Positions 34,293-43,949 are shown, numbered from the stretch's first letter. The stretch is DNA of 64,000 nt from Staphylococcus petrasii (GCF_002902565.1 NZ_PPRC01000010.1:16599-80598), one strand, 5' to 3'. A program made the numbers and translations. Notes: a model not told the origin generated them from the sequence alone.

Positions 34293-35630
34293 TTACCAAC
34301 CTTGGCCTTCGATACTATAATTATCTAATTCTCCTTTTTCCAATGCTTGTAGTGCATCTTCTATAACATCTAAAGCATGGTCAAGTTGTTCATACGTAAT
34401 GACTAATGGTGGTTGGAAGCGTAGGACGTTCCCTGCTACTGCGATAATCACGACACCATGGTCAAAACAGTAATTGCAAATCTTCAATGCTTCTTGAGAA
34501 GCTCTTGTCTTCGCTTGTTTATCTGACACAATATCAATGCCAATTGATAAACCTATGCCTCGCACATCGCCTACGTATTGATATTTCTCTACCCATTGAT
34601 CCATGCGCTGACGTACGTGGCGTCCCTTTTCAGAACTAGCAGTTAATAAATCGTCTTCATCAATCATCTCTAGTGTAGCTAAAGCCGCTTCACAACTCAC
34701 TGGATTTGCACCGGTTGTAAATAGATGAGCTGGCGCTTCTAGGCTATCAATAATTTCTTTGCGTCCCACAATAGCTGACATTGGTAAACCACCAGCCAAT
34801 GATTTACCAAACGTAATTAAATCCGGTGTGAAGTTGAAATGCTCTACTGAACTCCAAGTGCCTGTACGACCAAGCCCCTGTTGGATGTCGTCTACCGCAA
34901 GTAAAATGCCATGTTCGTGACACAAGGCCTCAAGCGCTTCAAAATAACCTTCTACCGGCTCTAGTAAGCCTCCGTCACCTTGGATAGTTTCAACAACGAT
35001 ACACGCCACTTCTTCAGCTGGCACATACTTCGCAAACATTTCTTTAAGCGGTGCGAGATATTCTTCGACCGTATTCGCATTTGGTTGTTCATACATCCCT
35101 CTATATTTATCTGGAAAAGGAATATGGTAAAAGCCATTCAGCAATGGGCCATAGTGTTTACGCATATTCAAACTAATCGCTGACATAGAGAGCGAGCCAA
35201 ACGTTGACCCGTGATATGCATTCGTAAAACTAATGATATAAGGACGGCCTGTATATGCACGTGCAAATTTAATAATCCCATCATTGGCATCCGAGCCACT
35301 CAATCCAAATGTGACACGCTTTTCATAATCCCCTGGGGCAATTTCACATAATTTCTTAGATAACTTAACTGCTGGTTCATGGTACATGTAAGCGGGCGTA
35401 TAGTGGATGAACTTCTCCGCCTGTCTCTTAATCGCATCAGTGACACGTTTCGGTGCATGTCCCACATTTTGAGAACTTGCACTGGAAAGTAAGTCAATGT
35501 ACTCTTTCCCATCTACATCGACTAATGTCGCCCCGTATCCATGATCAATCGCTAACGGATAATATTTAATTCTCCCAGATGCTGCAAAATATCGTCCGTC
35601 TTCTTTAATTAATTCCTCTGCCTTACTCAT
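34293..35630 (-). CDS. Class III aminotransferase
   Basis: About 445 residues, PLP fold type I. The Schiff-base lysine is in LITFGKSLAGGLPMSAIVGR, the PLP-ring Asp in LLAVDDIQQGLGRTG, and FTNAYHGSTFGSLS covers the phosphate region. The overall sequence resembles 4-aminobutyrate, ornithine or diaminobutyrate transaminases. The amino donor is not readable. The ATG at 35630 follows GGAGGATGAG. It is a single gene, with the plus-strand terminator of the RNA candidate just beyond its stop. Confidence 0.8.
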   Translation of the reverse strand: MSKAEELIKEDGRYFAASGRIKYYPLAIDHGYGATLVDVDGKEYIDLLSSASSQNVGHAPKRVTDAIKRQAEKFIHYTPAYMYHEPAVKLSKKLCEIAPGDYEKRVTFGLSGSDANDGIIKFARAYTGRPYIISFTNAYHGSTFGSLSMSAISLNMRKHYGPLLNGFYHIPFPDKYRGMYEQPNANTVEEYLAPLKEMFAKYVPAEEVACIVVETIQGDGGLLEPVEGYFEALEALCHEHGILLAVDDIQQGLGRTGTWSSVEHFNFTPDLITFGKSLAGGLPMSAIVGRKEIIDSLEAPAHLFTTGANPVSCEAALATLEMIDEDDLLTASSEKGRHVRQRMDQWVEKYQYVGDVRGIGLSIGIDIVSDKQAKTRASQEALKICNYCFDHGVVIIAVAGNVLRFQPPLVITYEQLDHALDVIEDALQALEKGELDNYSIEGQGW

Positions 35631-35895
35631 GATCACTCATCCTCCCAATACGTGCCTTCCCTTATACTTTTATATTTTTGAAAAGTTTTGGTCTCCGCAA
35701 TAAACTTCGTTTAATGATAGTAATCAATATCTTACTAATAATTATCAGATTTGTAAATATATTCTGAATATTTAAAAAATATAACTTTTTTACTCTTCTT
35801 TTATGTAAAATAAATTGAATTCTTAGAATATATGGAAGTGTGAATCATTCATTATAGGGAATAATAATTTAAATTGCTTAAAAGGAAGGACCATT

Positions 35896-36321
35896 ATGTT
35901 ACGCTACGCCTATCACTTACTCAGTGCTTTGTTTATCAGCATAATATTGCTTATTACTATGGCAGTTATGGATGTTTTAGCACAGTCGACCCATTTGACA
36001 TTATTGTTAATTAATATAGATTTTCTTGCAGATCCTAGCAAAACACCATTAATTCTTGAATTACTGATCCATGTATTCATTGGGTTTATCATTTATATTA
36101 TTTTCTTAGTGATTTATCGTATTTCTAAACCGTTTTATAGAATCAGTTACTTCTTATTATTCATTGTTTTTGCGGTATTATATCCCCTATTAATTGTTAT
36201 GGCTCAACGCTCATTTTTCCACTTTAGTTGGGGAGAATATGGTTTATGGATGATTGCGCATTTGATTTTTATGATTTTAATGGCTTTTGCAATTCCTTAC
36301 TTTTCAAAAAAGAAATTCTAA
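35896..36321 (+). CDS. Four-helix membrane protein, unknown function
   Basis: 141 residues with four membrane helices (about 8-30, 55-76, 84-105, 115-137) and no motif I recognise. The ribosome site is AAAGGAAGG. The very hydrophobic composition and a Lys-rich C-terminus suggest an inner-membrane protein. It stands alone between divergent and downstream genes. Confidence 0.6.
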   Translation: MLRYAYHLLSALFISIILLITMAVMDVLAQSTHLTLLLINIDFLADPSKTPLILELLIHVFIGFIIYIIFLVIYRISKPFYRISYFLLFIVFAVLYPLLIVMAQRSFFHFSWGEYGLWMIAHLIFMILMAFAIPYFSKKKF

Positions 36322-36498
36322 AACAACTACATGAAAATCTTAAAAAAATCTTAACTATCATTAACTTATATTTACAAACTATCGTTTCTTTAACTTAGGT
36401 TAAAAATTCAATATTGTTTACTTTAAACCCCTATTCAATTGTTATATCAGTGCTACACTAAAGCTGTAATTGATAATAAATGAAATGGGGTTTTCATT

Positions 36499-37125
36499 GT
36501 GAAGAAGGTCTCTTTAATTGCATCAACTGTTTTAACAAGTACAGTATTACTAACTGTAGCAAATCCAGCTCATGCATCTGCTTCAGAAGTTGTAACGCAA
36601 GATAATGCCCAACAAGTTGCAACAATGGCGATGTCAAACAGTGGAGGCAACCCTAATTTACAAAACTTCAAACAAGCAGTAGATAAAGGCGATTACTATG
36701 AAATCGTTAGTCAAAATAAATTAAATGCCGGTAAAGGTATTTACAGAGTTTACAAAACTGGCGAAGTAGACTATAAAAATGATAAATATAGCCAATTTAG
36801 TAGACTTCAAGATGGCGAGACACATGCCGAACATGGCATTGCTAAAGCAGCTGAAGTAGAACCTCAACATAAAGGAGAAGCTAAAGTCGCTTCCGTAGAT
36901 TGTGCACGCGAACTTAATGCATACTATGTAGGAAATGTAGATTCTTCTGAAGTTCCTTCTACAAAAAAAGTAAAAGCGCACACTTCAAAACAACATGCTT
37001 CAAATAAATCTTTACCTCAAACAGGCGAAGGCCAACATGAACCCACAAGTCAATTATTCGGTGGCTTATTCCTCTTATTAGGAAGCGCCTTAATGATAAA
37101 TAGAAGAAACAAAAAAGTTTCATAA
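36499..37125 (+). CDS. LPXTG-anchored surface protein
   Basis: 208 residues. A signal peptide (MKKVSLIASTVLTSTVLLTV, cleavage after AHA) leads to a ~130-residue exposed domain with GKGIYRVYKTGEVDY and a lone Cys (VDCARE). The sortase signal LPQTGEG is followed by a hydrophobic helix (LFGGLFLLLGSALMI) and a basic tail. Sortase A should link it to peptidoglycan. Translation starts at GTG. It could correspond to the small S. aureus LPXTG protein SasK, which I cannot verify. Confidence 0.8.
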   Translation: MKKVSLIASTVLTSTVLLTVANPAHASASEVVTQDNAQQVATMAMSNSGGNPNLQNFKQAVDKGDYYEIVSQNKLNAGKGIYRVYKTGEVDYKNDKYSQFSRLQDGETHAEHGIAKAAEVEPQHKGEAKVASVDCARELNAYYVGNVDSSEVPSTKKVKAHTSKQHASNKSLPQTGEGQHEPTSQLFGGLFLLLGSALMINRRNKKVS

Positions 37126-37136
37126 GTTATAATGTG

Positions 37137-37176
37137 CGTCTTTCAGCCATATGTGTTGAAAGGCGTTGTTTTATGA
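37137..37176 (+). terminator. Terminator after the LPXTG gene
   Basis: CGTCTTTCA / TTGAAAGGCG stem with a loop of about 10 bases and a TTGTTTTA tail. Confidence 0.6.
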
Positions 37177-37314
37177 CGAATTTATGAAAAGTATAGTTTA
37201 AAGCCCTTACATTTGAATAGGCAAATTAGTGACGGGTATATCCTTAATGTAGATATTGAATTCACTTTATACTCAAGTAATTTAAAGATGAATTCTCTAA
37301 GGAGGAATCGAATT

Positions 37315-38676
37315 ATGAAATATGTAGTTGTTGGTACTTCACATGCAGGATATGAAGTAATTGAAACACTTTTAAAAGAAGATTCAAATGCTGAAATTGA
37401 AGTATTCGAAAGTGGAGATAAACCATCTTTCTTATCTTGCGGTATTCAAAGTTATTTAGAAGATGTTGCACCATCACTTGATTCATTACACTATGCTTCC
37501 GAGCAATCTTATAAAGATCAAGGTGTAAACATTCATACAAATAGTACTGTTACGGATTTAGATGCTGATAAAAAAGTGATTACAGTAGAACAAAATGGCC
37601 AATCAAATGAAGTTTCATATGACAAATTATTCCTAAGCCCAGGCGGTAAACCTGTCACACCACCTGTAGAAGGCATTGATAAATATAATAATGTGTTCTT
37701 TATGCGCGGTCGTGAATGGGCAGATAAAATTAAACAACGCATGCCTCAAGCTAAAAAAGCTGTTGTAGTAGGCGGTGGCTATATCGGTATTGAAGCTGCA
37801 GAAGCTTTTGCTAAAGCTGGTATAGAAACGACAATCGTTGATATTAACGATAGAATTTTAAGCACTTATCTCGACAAAGAATTCACTGACATTTTAGAAA
37901 AAAATTCTGAAAAACATGACCTTTATTTTAAAGGTGGCGAAACAGTTAAATCACTTTCAGGAGATAACGACGGTAATGTTACAAAAGTAACGACTGATAA
38001 AGCAGAATACGAAGCAGACACAGTCTTATTCGCTGTAGGTGTTGAACCTGCCACTGAATGGTTAGATGGCAAAATTGATTTAGGCAAAAAAGGCATAATT
38101 AACATCAACCATCAACAACAAACTTCTGCTAAAGACGTATATGCAGGTGGCGACGCAACACTTATTCCATTTGAACCAATTGAAGAAGATCGTTACATTG
38201 CCCTAGCAACTAATTCTCGTCGTCAAGGCGTAGTAGCAGCTAAAAATATGGCTGGTAAAGAGATGACTATGCCACGCGTTTCAGGTACATCTGGATTACA
38301 ATTGTTTGATTATAAATTTGGTCAAACAGGTGTACATGGTTCTGAAGCAGATAGCTATGATGGTAATCTAGGTCAAAAATATGTCGAAGAACTTATTCAT
38401 CCTAAATTTAGACAAGATGATACAACTATTCACATGAAAGTGATTTACGATGAAGACAGCCATAAAATTTTAGGTGGCCAAGTGATGTCTACTGAAAATG
38501 TAACTGATGCTATCAATGTGATTTCTATGGCAATATCAGCTGGCTTTACTTTAGAACAATTAGCAGTCCAAGACTTCTTCTTCCAACCTGATTATGACCG
38601 TCCATGGCATTATCTCAATGTACTTGCTCAACAAGCATTGGGCGATACATTTGGAAGCGACAAGATGTTATTCTAA
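37315..38676 (+). CDS. NADH oxidase / CoA-disulfide reductase family flavoprotein
   Basis: About 453 residues of the class III pyridine-nucleotide disulphide reductase group. The redox Cys is C42 in PSFLSCGIQSYLED, as in water-forming NADH oxidase. FAD motif VVGTSHAGYEVIETLL, NAD motif VVVGGGYIGIEAAEAFA and the second FAD motif DVYAGGDATLIPF are present. Closest by eye to Nox-type enzymes that reduce O2 to water and regenerate NAD+. The ATG at 37315 follows AAGGAGG; an in-frame ATG at 37213 lacks a ribosome site. Confidence 0.8.
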   Translation: MKYVVVGTSHAGYEVIETLLKEDSNAEIEVFESGDKPSFLSCGIQSYLEDVAPSLDSLHYASEQSYKDQGVNIHTNSTVTDLDADKKVITVEQNGQSNEVSYDKLFLSPGGKPVTPPVEGIDKYNNVFFMRGREWADKIKQRMPQAKKAVVVGGGYIGIEAAEAFAKAGIETTIVDINDRILSTYLDKEFTDILEKNSEKHDLYFKGGETVKSLSGDNDGNVTKVTTDKAEYEADTVLFAVGVEPATEWLDGKIDLGKKGIININHQQQTSAKDVYAGGDATLIPFEPIEEDRYIALATNSRRQGVVAAKNMAGKEMTMPRVSGTSGLQLFDYKFGQTGVHGSEADSYDGNLGQKYVEELIHPKFRQDDTTIHMKVIYDEDSHKILGGQVMSTENVTDAINVISMAISAGFTLEQLAVQDFFFQPDYDRPWHYLNVLAQQALGDTFGSDKMLF

Positions 38677-38696
38677 TCTAATTGGATAAATTAATT

Positions 38697-38740
38697 AAGC
38701 TCAGTGAGACGCTATACTTCGGCGTTTCACTGAGCTTTTT
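38697..38740 (+). terminator. Terminator after the NADH oxidase gene
   Basis: AAGCTCAGTGA...ACGC / GCGT...TCACTGAGCTT stem with a T6 run on the plus strand. Confidence 0.9.
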
Positions 38741-38746
38741 TAAGAT

Positions 38747-38790
38747 GAAAAAACCCCTTAGTGCCCATTACTCATGGCACTAAGAGGTTT
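38747..38790 (-). terminator. Terminator after the lipoprotein gene
   Basis: AAACCTCTTAGTGCC / GGGCACTAAGGGGTTT stem followed by T's on the minus strand, 10 bases after the stop. Confidence 0.85.
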
Positions 38791-38799
38791 AAATATTAA

Positions 38800-40149
38800 T
38801 TATTGTTGATTATCTTGATTACTTTGCTCTTCTTTGTTGTCTTTATTTTGGCTATCTTTACTATTAGAATCTTTGTTATTGTCTTTTGATTCTTGTTCTA
38901 CACCTTCAGGATCTTGCTCTTTCGCATTACCTTTTTTAGGGTTGTAGTTTGCACCTTCAGTATATTCATTACCAGCGTTCCATAATAAGAATTCATTAAC
39001 GCCATTATCTTTCAATGCTTGTACCTGTTCTGACACTTGTTTAGCATCATAATCGATATAATTACCGCTACCTAAGTATGAAGCAGTGAAATCTTGAATC
39101 CATGGACGAGAAATAGGTTTATCTTTACCAAGTGTATCCAATAAGTTATTTTCTTTTTGGATGTAACGGTTAACTGTTTTATATGGTTCAGTATCTGGTG
39201 CTTGTAAACCGAAATCACCATTACTCCAGTGAGATGGATAAATCATTGATGAAATCGCATCTACATTTTTAGAAATTTTAGGGAAACTTTGACCAATACC
39301 AGGTGCATTTTTAACTAATGCTGAGTAACCGAATACGTCAGCAGAAACGTTTACGCCCATCGGTTTCAATTCTTTATTCGCATGTTCTAAGAATTTAGTA
39401 ATCGTATCAACACGTTGATCTCCAGAACTTAACTTACTATTTTTATAGTCACCTTTGTTGTATGTTAAGCTGTCTGCTTCATTTTCAAAACCTTCTGGGA
39501 AACGGACATAGTCAAATTGAATGTCTTGGAAACCAGCTTTAGCAGCCGCTTTAGCTACTGTAATATCGTAATCCCAAACTTCTTTCATAAATGGATTGAT
39601 AAAGCTATCGCCTTTACCATTTGTCCATACTGAACCATCACTGTTTTTAAATGACCATTCAGGATGTTCTTTCGCTAATTTTGTATCTTTAAACGTTACG
39701 ATACGTGCAATAGGATAAATATTGTTGTCATGTAATTTTTTCAATAATTTCTTACCATCAACAATATCTAATGTATTTTTGTCTACATTTTTATTACCAG
39801 TATTTAATTTCATTGTAATGTTACCTTCGTCATCTTTCACGTCGATAACCATTGTATTCAATTTAGAATCTTTGATGAATTTAATTAACTCATCTAATTT
39901 TTCACCTTGTGTCGAATTACTAGTAACATAGATACCTTTAACGCCATCTTTAGGATAGTCAACTTTGTTAGAGTTATCGTTCTTCTCGTTATTCTTTTTC
40001 AACTTGTCACTTTGACTGTTGCTAGATGTTTGTTCGTTCTTTTGGCTGTCCCCTTTTTGCCCACTATCAGAAGAGTTATCTCCATTACTACAAGCGGCGA
40101 GTAACAAAGCACTTGTTGTTAGTACAGCAAATATTTTGTTCTTTTTCAT
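38800..40149 (-). CDS. Lipoprotein with putative glycosyl hydrolase domain (DUF4015)
   Basis: 449 residues. A lipobox (ALLLAACSNG, Cys20) predicts a membrane-attached lipoprotein. A Ser/Asn/Lys-rich linker (about 25-65) precedes a (beta/alpha)8 barrel of the DUF4015/GH13-like family: GVKGIYVTSNSTQGEKLDEL, VIDVKDDEGNITMKL, IQFDYVRFPEGFE with candidate acidic residues, and LLWNAGNEYTEG. The C-terminal ~45 residues are charged and repetitive (SKDSQNKDNKEEQS). It probably acts on a cell-surface polysaccharide. The upstream leader has a long inverted repeat. Confidence 0.75.
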   Translation of the reverse strand: MKKNKIFAVLTTSALLLAACSNGDNSSDSGQKGDSQKNEQTSSNSQSDKLKKNNEKNDNSNKVDYPKDGVKGIYVTSNSTQGEKLDELIKFIKDSKLNTMVIDVKDDEGNITMKLNTGNKNVDKNTLDIVDGKKLLKKLHDNNIYPIARIVTFKDTKLAKEHPEWSFKNSDGSVWTNGKGDSFINPFMKEVWDYDITVAKAAAKAGFQDIQFDYVRFPEGFENEADSLTYNKGDYKNSKLSSGDQRVDTITKFLEHANKELKPMGVNVSADVFGYSALVKNAPGIGQSFPKISKNVDAISSMIYPSHWSNGDFGLQAPDTEPYKTVNRYIQKENNLLDTLGKDKPISRPWIQDFTASYLGSGNYIDYDAKQVSEQVQALKDNGVNEFLLWNAGNEYTEGANYNPKKGNAKEQDPEGVEQESKDNNKDSNSKDSQNKDNKEEQSNQDNQQ

Positions 40150-40183
40150 TCCCTTAGCCTCCGAAAATTAATAATATGTATAA

Positions 40184-40250
40184 TTAGGCTCTCATTATTT
40201 AGAATAATAAGCGATTATAAGGTTTAAAATATCCTAAATAAGAGAACCTA
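40184..40250. repeat. Inverted repeat upstream of the lipoprotein gene
   Basis: TTAGGCTCTCATTATTTAG (40184-40202) pairs imperfectly with CTAAATAAGAGAACCTAA (40233-40250) around a 30-base AT-rich loop. It sits 35-100 bases before the start codon, so it is either in the 5' leader or overlaps the promoter. Confidence 0.5.
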
Positions 40251-40364
40251 ACTTTCATCTAGAATAGCATACTTTTAGCAAGAATATTCAATCATACGAA
40301 ATTTTATAAAATAAATTATCTAATGATTGTATATTTTTAAATACAAATAATATTAATAGTGTTC

Positions 40365-40859
40365 TCATATATTTAATTCTTTATAAATATGACGATTATT
40401 ACCAATCAGCCATTGAATTTTATTAGAGGTTTGAAGGTGATAATGTTCCATAGTAGCGTAATTATTTTCTGGAAACTCCCAAATATATTTAAGGAATTCA
40501 AAACTTATAGTTTTAGGATTTGCTCCAACTATTTGTTTCTTAAATAAACTAGATATATAACGTTTTATTACTCGATAAATACATTTCCATCTTGGCTCTT
40601 TAATCCATATAATCGTCGTTGCACGTTCTACTCTAAAAGACATGGTTTCCGTATAATTTCCATCAATTATCCAAGACTCAGTCACAACAAGGTTTTTTAA
40701 TGCTTCTTTTAAGACCTCGGGAGCTACCGTTTCTTTGTTATTGAGCCATTGAATTTTGTCAATGTGATAGAAAGGTACATGATATTTTTCTTGTAATCGC
40801 AATGATAAAGTTGACTTACCCGACCCTGGACTTCCAATAACTAAAATACGATGTTTCAT
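40365..40859 (-). CDS. P-loop kinase-like ATPase (topology modulation/FlaR family)
   Basis: About 164 residues. Walker A is GSPGSGKSTLSLRL near the N-terminus, then YHIDKIQWLNN and SWIIDGNYTETMSFRVE, the layout of the FlaR/AAA_17 small nucleotide-kinase-like proteins. The second of two adjacent ATGs (40859) is spaced five bases from GGAG; an upstream in-frame start would place the ribosome site inside the gene. The substrate is unknown. Confidence 0.7.
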   Translation of the reverse strand: MKHRILVIGSPGSGKSTLSLRLQEKYHVPFYHIDKIQWLNNKETVAPEVLKEALKNLVVTESWIIDGNYTETMSFRVERATTIIWIKEPRWKCIYRVIKRYISSLFKKQIVGANPKTISFEFLKYIWEFPENNYATMEHYHLQTSNKIQWLIGNNRHIYKELNI

Positions 40860-41032
40860 CATTTCTCCTTTATATAGCTTATTTTTGAAAATCAATTCAT
40901 AAAATAGAACAATTTATTGAACTATAAACTGTGAATTAAGAATTTTCAATAAATATAAGTTATTTAGCTTGAGAATGTAGGTGATTTTTATCATAATAAA
41001 TATGAAAGTTAATTAAAGGAGTGGAAAGAGTA

Positions 41033-41923
41033 ATGAATAAAGAACAATTAGAAAAAGTATCTAAAGGAAAAGGATTTATCGCAGCATTAGACCAAAGTGG
41101 CGGTAGTACTCCTAAAGCTTTAAAAGAATATGGTGTCAATGAAGATCAATACAGTAACGATGACGAAATGTTCCAACTTGTACACGATATGCGTACTAGA
41201 GTTGTTACTTCACCTTCATTCTCTGCAGACAAAATTTTAGGTGCGATTCTTTTCGAACAAACAATGGATCGCGAAGTTGAAGGCAAATATACTGGCGACT
41301 ACTTAGCTGATAAAGGCGTTGTTCCTTTCTTAAAAGTCGACAAAGGTTTAGCTGAACAACAAAACGGTGTTCAATTAATGAAACCTATCGATGATTTAGA
41401 CGATACTTTAGACCGTGCGGTTGAACGTCATATCTTCGGTACTAAAATGCGTTCTAATATCTTAGAATTAAACGAACAAGGTATCAAAGACGTTGTTGAA
41501 CAACAATTTGAAATCGCTAAAAAAATCATTGCTAAAGGTTTAGTACCAATCATCGAACCTGAAGTTAACATTAATGCTAAAGACAAAGCTAAAATTGAAG
41601 AAGTATTAAAAGATGAACTTAAAAAAGGTTTAGATGCTTTAAACGATGATCAATTAGTAATGTTAAAATTAACTATCCCAACTAATGCTAACTTATACAA
41701 AGAATTAGCAGATCATCCAAATGTTGTACGTGTGGTTGTATTATCAGGCGGTTACAGCAGAGACGAAGCTAACAAATTATTAAAAGATAACGACGAATTA
41801 ATCGCAAGCTTCTCACGTGCATTAGCAAGTGACTTACGCGCTAATCAATCACAAGAAGAATTCGATAAAGCATTAGGCGAAGCAGTAGACTCAATCTACG
41901 ACGCATCAGTAAATAAAAATTAA
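41033..41923 (+). CDS. fda: Class I fructose-bisphosphate aldolase
   Basis: 296 residues, equal to S. aureus Fda (296). The Schiff-base lysine lies in [14 protein letters not shown]; the N-terminal [20 protein letters not shown] and [18 protein letters not shown] complete the barrel. It cleaves fructose-1,6-bisphosphate without a metal and also accepts tagatose-bisphosphate in staphylococci. The ATG at 41033 follows AAAGGAG; a GTG at 41021 is within the leader. It is a single gene with a structured 3' region. Confidence 0.93.
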   Translation: MNKEQLEKVSKGKGFIAALDQSGGSTPKALKEYGVNEDQYSNDDEMFQLVHDMRTRVVTSPSFSADKILGAILFEQTMDREVEGKYTGDYLADKGVVPFLKVDKGLAEQQNGVQLMKPIDDLDDTLDRAVERHIFGTKMRSNILELNEQGIKDVVEQQFEIAKKIIAKGLVPIIEPEVNINAKDKAKIEEVLKDELKKGLDALNDDQLVMLKLTIPTNANLYKELADHPNVVRVVVLSGGYSRDEANKLLKDNDELIASFSRALASDLRANQSQEEFDKALGEAVDSIYDASVNKN

Positions 41924-41933
41924 GGTGCGAAGA

Positions 41934-42033
41934 AAAGCGCTTAGGTCGCGAGCAATAACTAGCTATGAGCAAAAATCGTTCTTTGATTTTAGCGATTAGC
42001 GTATTATTGTCGAACGACCTGCTTTTCGTAGCC
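41934..42033 (+). other. Long imperfect hairpin in the fda 3' region
   Basis: AAAAGC...AGGTCG...CAATAA on the left pairs with TTATTG...CGACCT...GCTTTT on the right across about 100 bases, with inner GC-rich steps. A second small hairpin GCGAAGT / ACTTCGC follows (about 42051-42074) before the terminator. No reading frame is apparent. It may be a stable 3' UTR or a processed RNA. Confidence 0.5.
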
Positions 42034-42084
42034 CGTTTATCATTCCGGCGAAGTTCAGTTATTACTTCGCTCGAAAGTAAGTAA

Positions 42085-42121
42085 ATGCCGACTGGTTTAA
42101 TTGGACCAGCCGGCATTTTTA
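42085..42121 (+). terminator. Terminator after fda
   Basis: ATGCCGACTGGT / ACCAGCCGGCAT stem with one mismatch, then a T5 tail on the plus strand. Confidence 0.85.
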
Positions 42122-42130
42122 ATATCTATC

Positions 42131-43306
42131 TTATTGTTTTTGTGCTTGATGTTCTTCAAACAACTCTCCTATTTGATTAAAGAAATCTCCAAATTTTTGT
42201 GCTGCGTTGTCGCTAAACATTTCTTCTAAATTAGCTTGTGATTCTCTAGCACTTTGTTCAGACGCCTCATACATTTGTGCTTCATATTCCTTCAATGCAC
42301 TTTGTAAATCTTCATTATTTTCAAGGGCTTTAGCCAATAAATATGCATCGTAAAATGCCATATTCACGCCTTCACCAGCAAATGGACTCATTAAATGTGC
42401 AGCATCTCCAATCAATGTGAGATTAGATTGATTATCCCATTTGAAACCGATTGGTAATTTATAAATACGACGTAATAATAAATCGTCACCTGCATATTCG
42501 ATATATTTTTTCAAATCTGCATCCCAATCACTAAAATCTTTCAATAACTGTTCTTTAATTTCTGTTTTATTCATTGCTTTAAATTTATCAAATTCGTCAT
42601 AATCCATTTGATAAGACATATAAACTTTAATGCGTCCGTCACCATTCACTTGGCCTAATATCGCTTTATTGTCACCGAATGCCATCATTTTACCGTTTTT
42701 GTTAAATTTAGCTAAATCAGGATGTTCATTATAGACATCTTCCACATTCAATTCCACCATTGAAATGCCATTATATTCTACATCTACATCTGCTAAATAT
42801 GGTCTCACTTTTGAAAAGGCTCCATCAGCCCCAATGACAAAATCAAATGTTTCTGAACTATCATCACCAAATGTAACTTGAATTTGGTCATTGTCTAAAT
42901 GAGTTAATGATTTAAATACTTTATTATATACGACAGTTTCTTTATCTAATCTTTCAGCAATGATATCGCATAACTCACCACGGTCTATTTCAGGACGACC
43001 ACCTTCAACCTCAGGATCTGCTGTTTCTTCATAATACACATTACCGTCTTTATCTAAAACGCGTGTGTCCTCGCCTTCAAAACGAGCAAGTTCTTTAAAT
43101 TTATCAATTACACCTGTTTCTTTTAAAGGTAATTGGCCACTTTCTTCATGAATATCTAAAGATCCACCACGGTCTGCATTGACATCTAAGCCAGCTTTTT
43201 CAAATATTTTCACGTCAAGCCCTTGTTGTTGTAATAATAGCCCTAACATTAAGCCACCAGGACCTCCACCAATAATACCAACATTTTTTACACCTTTAAT
43301 ATTCAT
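42131..43306 (-). CDS. TetX-like FAD-dependent monooxygenase
   Basis: About 391 residues of the para-hydroxybenzoate-hydroxylase fold. FAD motif VGIIGGGPGGLMLGLLLQQQ, GG-SLDIHEESGQLPLKETGV (closely echoing TetX's GGTLDLHKGSGQ), DG motif VIGADGAFSKVRPYL, and LIGDAAHLMSPFAGEGVNMA are all in TetX-like order, and length is near TetX. I infer hydroxylation of a polycyclic or aromatic compound; tetracycline activity cannot be assumed. I start at 43306, nine bases after GGGGG; an ATG two codons earlier also fits. It lies 21 bases after the PadR gene. Confidence 0.75.
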   Translation of the reverse strand: MNIKGVKNVGIIGGGPGGLMLGLLLQQQGLDVKIFEKAGLDVNADRGGSLDIHEESGQLPLKETGVIDKFKELARFEGEDTRVLDKDGNVYYEETADPEVEGGRPEIDRGELCDIIAERLDKETVVYNKVFKSLTHLDNDQIQVTFGDDSSETFDFVIGADGAFSKVRPYLADVDVEYNGISMVELNVEDVYNEHPDLAKFNKNGKMMAFGDNKAILGQVNGDGRIKVYMSYQMDYDEFDKFKAMNKTEIKEQLLKDFSDWDADLKKYIEYAGDDLLLRRIYKLPIGFKWDNQSNLTLIGDAAHLMSPFAGEGVNMAFYDAYLLAKALENNEDLQSALKEYEAQMYEASEQSARESQANLEEMFSDNAAQKFGDFFNQIGELFEEHQAQKQ

Positions 43307-43327
43307 TTCCATATACCCCCAGAAGAA

Positions 43328-43909
43328 TTATTTATAGATTTTTTCTAATTTTTCTTTCGTTTCTTCAATTAATGCATCTAATTCTTTTTTCTTTTCTTCA
43401 TCTTGTAACGCACTTTGGCTAGCTTTCATAAAGCCATGAAAGACTTCTTGTAATTGCTCACGAGAAGCTTTCATTTGTTCAAAATCTACATTTTTGAATT
43501 TTTCTAAGCGTTGTGTAAATTCATCTTGGTCCACATTTTCTTTTAAAAATTGTTTACCTTCATCTGTAATAGTATAAATTTTTTTGTTACCTTCTTTAGA
43601 AATTGATACGAATTCTCTATCTTCTAACATTTGTAAGATTGGATAAACTGAACCTGGACTTGGTGAATAAAATCCTTTAAAACGTTCTTCTAAATCTTTA
43701 ATAATTTGATAACCATGACGTGATTCTTCTTCTAACATTTTTAAAATAACAAATTGTAAATTTCCTTTTTTGAAAAATCTGTCACGTCCACCTCGGCGTC
43801 CACCGAAACCACCAAATCCTTCGAAACCTCTAGGACCTTTACCTCCATCAAATTGTTCAAATCTTTGCATACCTTGTCTCATATTTTGCATGTGTCTTCT
43901 AAACATCAT
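43328..43909 (-). CDS. PadR family transcriptional regulator
   Basis: About 193 residues. The winged-helix core is KKGNLQFVILKMLEEESRHG, YQIIKDLEERFKGFYSPSPG, then SVYPILQMLEDREFVSISKE, the canonical PadR pattern. A Gly/Arg/Phe-rich N-terminal extension (KGPRGFEGFGGFGGRRGGRD) and a coiled C-terminal dimerisation helix (about 120-190) flank it. The ATG at 43909 is spaced six bases from AAGGTG. It is the first gene of an operon with the TetX-like enzyme and very likely binds the three palindromes upstream. Confidence 0.88.
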   Translation of the reverse strand: MMFRRHMQNMRQGMQRFEQFDGGKGPRGFEGFGGFGGRRGGRDRFFKKGNLQFVILKMLEEESRHGYQIIKDLEERFKGFYSPSPGSVYPILQMLEDREFVSISKEGNKKIYTITDEGKQFLKENVDQDEFTQRLEKFKNVDFEQMKASREQLQEVFHGFMKASQSALQDEEKKKELDALIEETKEKLEKIYK

Positions 43910-43949
43910 ATTAATCACCTTTTCTTAAATTATTATTTAATTACTTTTT

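Noticed and set aside
36721..36981. 86-codon frame antisense to the LPXTG gene
   Set aside because: Overlaps a convincing secreted protein gene and has no start signal.
42087..42116. Considered as a repeat element related to the long hairpins
   Set aside because: It is a simple terminator and shares no arms with the nested hairpin family.
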